A stretch of DNA of 64,000 bases from Paractinoplanes lichenicola (lineage in GTDB: Bacteria; Actinomycetota; Actinomycetes; Mycobacteriales; Micromonosporaceae), in the NCBI RefSeq assembly GCF_016785085.1, contig NZ_JAENHO010000001.1, positions 620,001 through 684,000 on the forward strand, in the 5' to 3' direction. This document shows, piece by piece, positions 61,197 through 64,000 of the stretch. A program made the translations under genes and the position numbers. Every line of letters begins with the position of its first letter. Positions within the stretch are counted from its first letter, which is position 1. Below the pieces are notes generated by a model. The model had not been told where the DNA came from. It made no database searches and worked only from the letters and a program-made list of their open reading frames with translations.

Positions 61197-62126
61197 ATGC
61201 GCGCGAAAAGGCCATTTCGGACGGGGTTCCTTCTCCTGCTGATCACGATGTCCGGGCTCGGTGCGTGTTCCCGGGCCACTCCCCTCTGCGCCTATGGCGA
61301 CGCGCTGGCGAAACAAGCGAACCTCACCCAGGCGTCGGACGCGTACGCCCAGGCACAACGCAACGACGAGGGCGATTGCGCCGACGACGGGCTCGAAGAG
61401 GTCGCCGACGACATGGCCGCGGCCCGAGCCGGGGACGCCAAGGGCCGCGCCGCGCTCCGGGCCGGCGACACCGCCGCCGCCAAGGCCGCGTTCGAGAGCT
61501 CGTTGAAGATCGATCGCGGCGACCCGGTGGCCATCGTGGAGTTGCAGCGAATCGGCTCGACCGTGCCCAGCGCCGCCCCGACGCCGCCGCCGCTGGTGGT
61601 GACCGCCGCCCGTCCGAGCGGCACACTCGCCTGGACCGGCATCACCATCGCCCTCGTCATGAGCATCCTCACGGCGGTCGCCTGGTGGCGGCTGCGGCGA
61701 CACGTCCGTGCGGTCGACGAGCGCTGGGAACGGTCCGACCGCAATCGAGAATACAAGTACGACAGGGCGAGCCGGCCCCTCGACGACGCGTCCTCGCAAC
61801 TGAGGGACCTGACCGAGCAGTTGAAACAAGCACGGACTCGGCAAGACCAACTGGACGGCAAGATCGGCACCTTCGCCACCGAGGTGTCCGAGGTTCGGAG
61901 CGCGCTGAGCCAGCTGACGACAATCTCCACCCGGCAGAAGGCCGCTCTGGGCGGAACGATGCGGGACACCGCGAGCCTGAGGGCCGAGTTGAAAGCTGTC
62001 GCCGCGGAGTCGGCCCTCCAAAGACGGCAACTCGAGACGCTCGCCTCCCTGATGATCGACGGACGGCCGAGGTTCCGCACCGAGCGTTTCGGGCCGAAGC
62101 CGAAGCTGGAGGATGATCGTGACTGA
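61197..62126 (+). CDS. lipoprotein/membrane protein with TPR-like and coiled-coil parts
   Basis: A 309-residue protein. Residues 1-24 are a lipoprotein-type signal (LLLLITMSGLGAC). Residues 30-115 are helical repeats with TPR flavour (YAQAQRNDEGDCADDGLEEVADDMAAA, ALRAGDTAAAKAAFESSLKID). A membrane helix lies at about 145-163 and residues 175-290 are a long coiled coil. It overlaps the RHIM-motif protein gene by 14 bp. Such an anchor could relay a surface signal to its partners; this is inference from order only. Confidence 0.65.
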   Translation: MRAKRPFRTGFLLLLITMSGLGACSRATPLCAYGDALAKQANLTQASDAYAQAQRNDEGDCADDGLEEVADDMAAARAGDAKGRAALRAGDTAAAKAAFESSLKIDRGDPVAIVELQRIGSTVPSAAPTPPPLVVTAARPSGTLAWTGITIALVMSILTAVAWWRLRRHVRAVDERWERSDRNREYKYDRASRPLDDASSQLRDLTEQLKQARTRQDQLDGKIGTFATEVSEVRSALSQLTTISTRQKAALGGTMRDTASLRAELKAVAAESALQRRQLETLASLMIDGRPRFRTERFGPKPKLEDDRD

Positions 62127-63459
62127 CCGGGAAGTCGAGATCGACGTCCGGCTCGGGTGGGTCGACGCCGGGCCGCCGGGCTGGCTTCTCCTGCACCGAT
62201 GCATCCGCCGCGGCACGAGCGAGTTCCACGAATACTGGCGCGCGGACAACATCACCGCCCTCGACCTGGTCACGCTTCGCCAGAGCGCGGAGCGGACGAG
62301 CCAATGGTCGGCCGTCCTGGCGGGGTTGGTGGTCGAGAGCATCACCATCGCCACCGAGCCCCGCCCCGTAGTGCTGCGCCTGCGCGACGTCGACGCGGTG
62401 ACAAGGGACGCATACGAGCAGGAACGTGCGAACAGAACGGTGGCGCTCGACGACGTCACCGTCCGGTTCACCGTGCGCGAAGGCCGCCTGACCGTTCAGG
62501 ATGCGACCCTCCGGACAGCCGATCACAGCGTGGCCGCTCCGGCCCTGCGCGATGCGCTCGACAGTGTGGACGTGGAGACTCGGACGCCCGATCGTGATCT
62601 GCGACAGCGCCGGACCGCGGATCGGACCGAACAACTGGCGGCGCCCCGGATCATTTTGCGCGACGTTCGCGGCGTCCAGATCGGCGACCACAATGTGCAG
62701 ATCAATCGGTTCATCGCCCGCAACGAGGAGCTGTCGCTCGATTTCGAGGAGGTGCTCAGGCGCACGGACGTCCGGGTGGCGATCCGGAGCCTTCAGCGAG
62801 ATCCGAGCGACAACGACCGTCGTAAAGATCTGGAGCGGGTTCTGCGGGACAACGGGTGGAGCTTCTTCCCGAAACGACAGTTCTTGGAAGCCAGAAGTGA
62901 GGGGGAACGGGGCCTGCTCCGCGGGCTCGTCAGTTTCGAGTCGCGCGGGCTGCAGATCGGCGACGGCGGCGAGCAGCGAAACACCTTTGTCTACCGGGCC
63001 TGGTCGCCGGACGCCGCCGAGCTGCTCCGAGGCGATCGCGACGTGGCCCGAGCGCTGACCGTCTATCTGTGTCCCCGCACGGACGGCGACCGCGATTTCG
63101 AGGTCTTGCGGGGTGTTCTGGAGAGATCCATCAGCGAGCTGCCGATCAGGTGGGACAGGGACCGGCTGGTGCAGTATCGGGCGCCCCGAGCCGGCGAGAC
63201 CGTACGGGTGGAACGGGCGGACGCGGTCAGCATCGGCGATTTCCGCTCAGTGCGGTCTACCGAGGAAAGAGACATCCGCATCGCCCGAAGAAGAACAGCG
63301 ATTCCCAAACCGACCCGCGATCTGCCCGATGAGGACGAAGGCCGGAAGGCGCCCTCGGTCGAGAGGACGCGTGACGCCGAAGACGACGTGGACATCCGAC
63401 AACGTCAGGATTGGCGTGCGGATCGCGACGATGATTTCGGGTTCGACAGAGGTTACTGA
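62113..63459 (+). CDS. cytosolic protein with two RHIM-like amyloid motifs
   Basis: A 448-residue protein without signal or membrane segment. Residues 187-200 read GVQIGDHNVQINRF and residues 279-290 read GLQIGDGGEQRN; a weaker VSIGDFRSV occurs at about 371. The I/V-Q-I-G-D-x-N-x-Q core is that of RHIM-like bacterial amyloid signalling motifs found in actinobacteria. The N-terminal 150 residues are a mixed fold with no recognised family; the C-terminal 60 residues are Arg/Asp-rich. The start overlaps the previous gene; GTG 62119 is an alternative. The next gene carries the same motif at its C-terminus, suggesting that the two proteins assemble. Confidence 0.7.
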   Translation: MIVTDREVEIDVRLGWVDAGPPGWLLLHRCIRRGTSEFHEYWRADNITALDLVTLRQSAERTSQWSAVLAGLVVESITIATEPRPVVLRLRDVDAVTRDAYEQERANRTVALDDVTVRFTVREGRLTVQDATLRTADHSVAAPALRDALDSVDVETRTPDRDLRQRRTADRTEQLAAPRIILRDVRGVQIGDHNVQINRFIARNEELSLDFEEVLRRTDVRVAIRSLQRDPSDNDRRKDLERVLRDNGWSFFPKRQFLEARSEGERGLLRGLVSFESRGLQIGDGGEQRNTFVYRAWSPDAAELLRGDRDVARALTVYLCPRTDGDRDFEVLRGVLERSISELPIRWDRDRLVQYRAPRAGETVRVERADAVSIGDFRSVRSTEERDIRIARRRTAIPKPTRDLPDEDEGRKAPSVERTRDAEDDVDIRQRQDWRADRDDDFGFDRGY

Positions 63460-63482
63460 GGAGCAGGAACGAGGGAGCGATC

Positions 63483-63890
63483 ATGGTTGATGTCGGTGAT
63501 CTGGCCGGAAACGCGATGCCATACCTGTCGGCGGTCGCCGCCGCGTACGGCGCCGGTGTTGTGGAGCGCGTCAGCGAGAAGGCCGAAGACGCGACCGCCG
63601 ACGCCACCTCCCGGTTCGGCGGACGTCTGCTGCGCCGGCTGCTCGGCTCGGCCCGGGCCAAGCAGGTGCGAGAAGCGGCGACCGAGCTCGGCGAAAACCC
63701 CGAGGACGAGTCGGGAGCCGTTGTCCTGCGGGCCCAGGTGCACAAGGCACTGGCCGAGGATCCTCAGCTGCGCTCGGACATCGCGGCCCTGCTGGCCGAG
63801 GCGCCGGCCAAGTACAACGTGCACATCACCGGCTCCCAGGGCATCCAAACAGGCGACGGCAACACCCAGTACAACAAATTCGACAGCTAG
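63483..63890 (+). CDS. small helical protein with C-terminal RHIM-like amyloid motif
   Basis: A 135-residue protein. Residues 5-110 are Ala-rich helices (GNAMPYLSAVAAAYGAGVVERVSEKAEDATADATSRF begins this region). The last 20 residues hold SQGIQTGDGNTQYNKF, a canonical actinobacterial amyloid signalling motif at the usual C-terminal place. GAGGGAG precedes the ATG. It lies 23 bp after the gene encoding two related motifs. It probably acts as a motif-bearing adaptor or cell-death effector, by analogy with NLR-associated systems; no effector domain is identified. Confidence 0.72.
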   Translation: MVDVGDLAGNAMPYLSAVAAAYGAGVVERVSEKAEDATADATSRFGGRLLRRLLGSARAKQVREAATELGENPEDESGAVVLRAQVHKALAEDPQLRSDIAALLAEAPAKYNVHITGSQGIQTGDGNTQYNKFDS

Positions 63891-63897
63891 GAAGGCG

Positions 63898-64000
63898 TCA
63901 GCGGGTGCCGATGCGGGGGGCCAACAGCACCAGGCCGGCCACCGCAGCGGCGGCGACTGCGCTGGTCAGATAGGCGATCGGGTCCAGGAGATAGAGGTCC
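63898..64000 (-). CDS. C-terminal end of a membrane protein (cut by the window)
   Basis: The last 34 codons read DLYLLDPIAYL, then a hydrophobic helix AVAAAAVAGLVLLA and APRIGTR before the stop. The DPxxY-x(n)-hydrophobic-x-P-R layout resembles the end of FtsX/MacB-type ABC permeases, but so little is visible that this is only a guess. It is convergent with the amyloid-motif gene, leaving 7 bp between the stops. Confidence 0.5.
   Translation of the reverse strand, partial: DLYLLDPIAYLTSAVAAAAVAGLVLLAPRIGTR

Noticed and set aside
1..64000. tRNA, rRNA and known riboswitches
   Set aside because: No cloverleaf, T-loop consensus or rRNA-like stretch was seen in the short gaps between genes; by-eye reading cannot exclude small RNAs.

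Overview
The window is high-GC DNA from a filamentous actinomycete, most likely Micromonosporaceae (Actinoplanes-like). This is inferred from very high GC in third codon positions, many GTG/TTG starts overlapping the preceding stop, WXG100 genes beside a giant substrate, GlgE, an F420-type LLM oxidoreductase and a type I PKS. No rRNA, tRNA, transposase or CRISPR array was seen, and no stretch over 300 bases lacks a gene.

Region 1 (1-25.4 kb) is a type VII secretion-type effector locus. It holds a divergent partial WXG100 gene, a YbaB/EbfC-like protein, a WXG100-like protein and one 6,994-residue protein. The giant has a CpnT-like N-terminus, a mucin-like Pro/Thr/Ala linker, four cysteine-protease-like modules with His and Cys exactly 38 residues apart, and cargo domains between them: a papain-like domain, an aldo/keto reductase fold, two duplicated HAE/PCxxC deaminases and one unrecognised domain. 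A long beta-rich repeat region follows. Three coupled genes come next: two paralogous proteins (immunity candidates) and a GlcNAc-transferase-like enzyme.

Region 2 (25.4-29.5 kb) holds a secreted SGNH hydrolase with an AbfB domain, a damaged tetR/doxX pair and glgE.

Region 3 (29.5-49.9 kb) looks like a plant-glycan catabolic regulon, with D-apiose/D-apionate as the best substrate guess. It encodes a GH26-like glycanase, a zinc dehydrogenase, a split transketolase, an epimerase, a DUF1537-type kinase, two SipW-type secreted proteins, a GH140-like apiosidase, an ABC importer, a GH2 mannosidase, a FadR-type GntR regulator, a D-apionate lactonase-like protein and an SDR. A repeated palindrome TGGNATRCCA lies before four of its transcription units and is probably the GntR operator.

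Region 4 (49.9-59.9 kb) has an LLM oxidoreductase, an ECF sigma factor with its putative membrane partner, and a single-chain PKS (acyl ligase-KS-AT-DH-KR-ACP-TE).

Region 5 (59.9-64 kb) has small secreted proteins and lipoproteins, then two adjacent genes that carry RHIM-like amyloid motifs (VQIGDHN, IQTGDGNTQ), suggesting an amyloid-signalling pair. The window ends inside a membrane protein gene on the minus strand.
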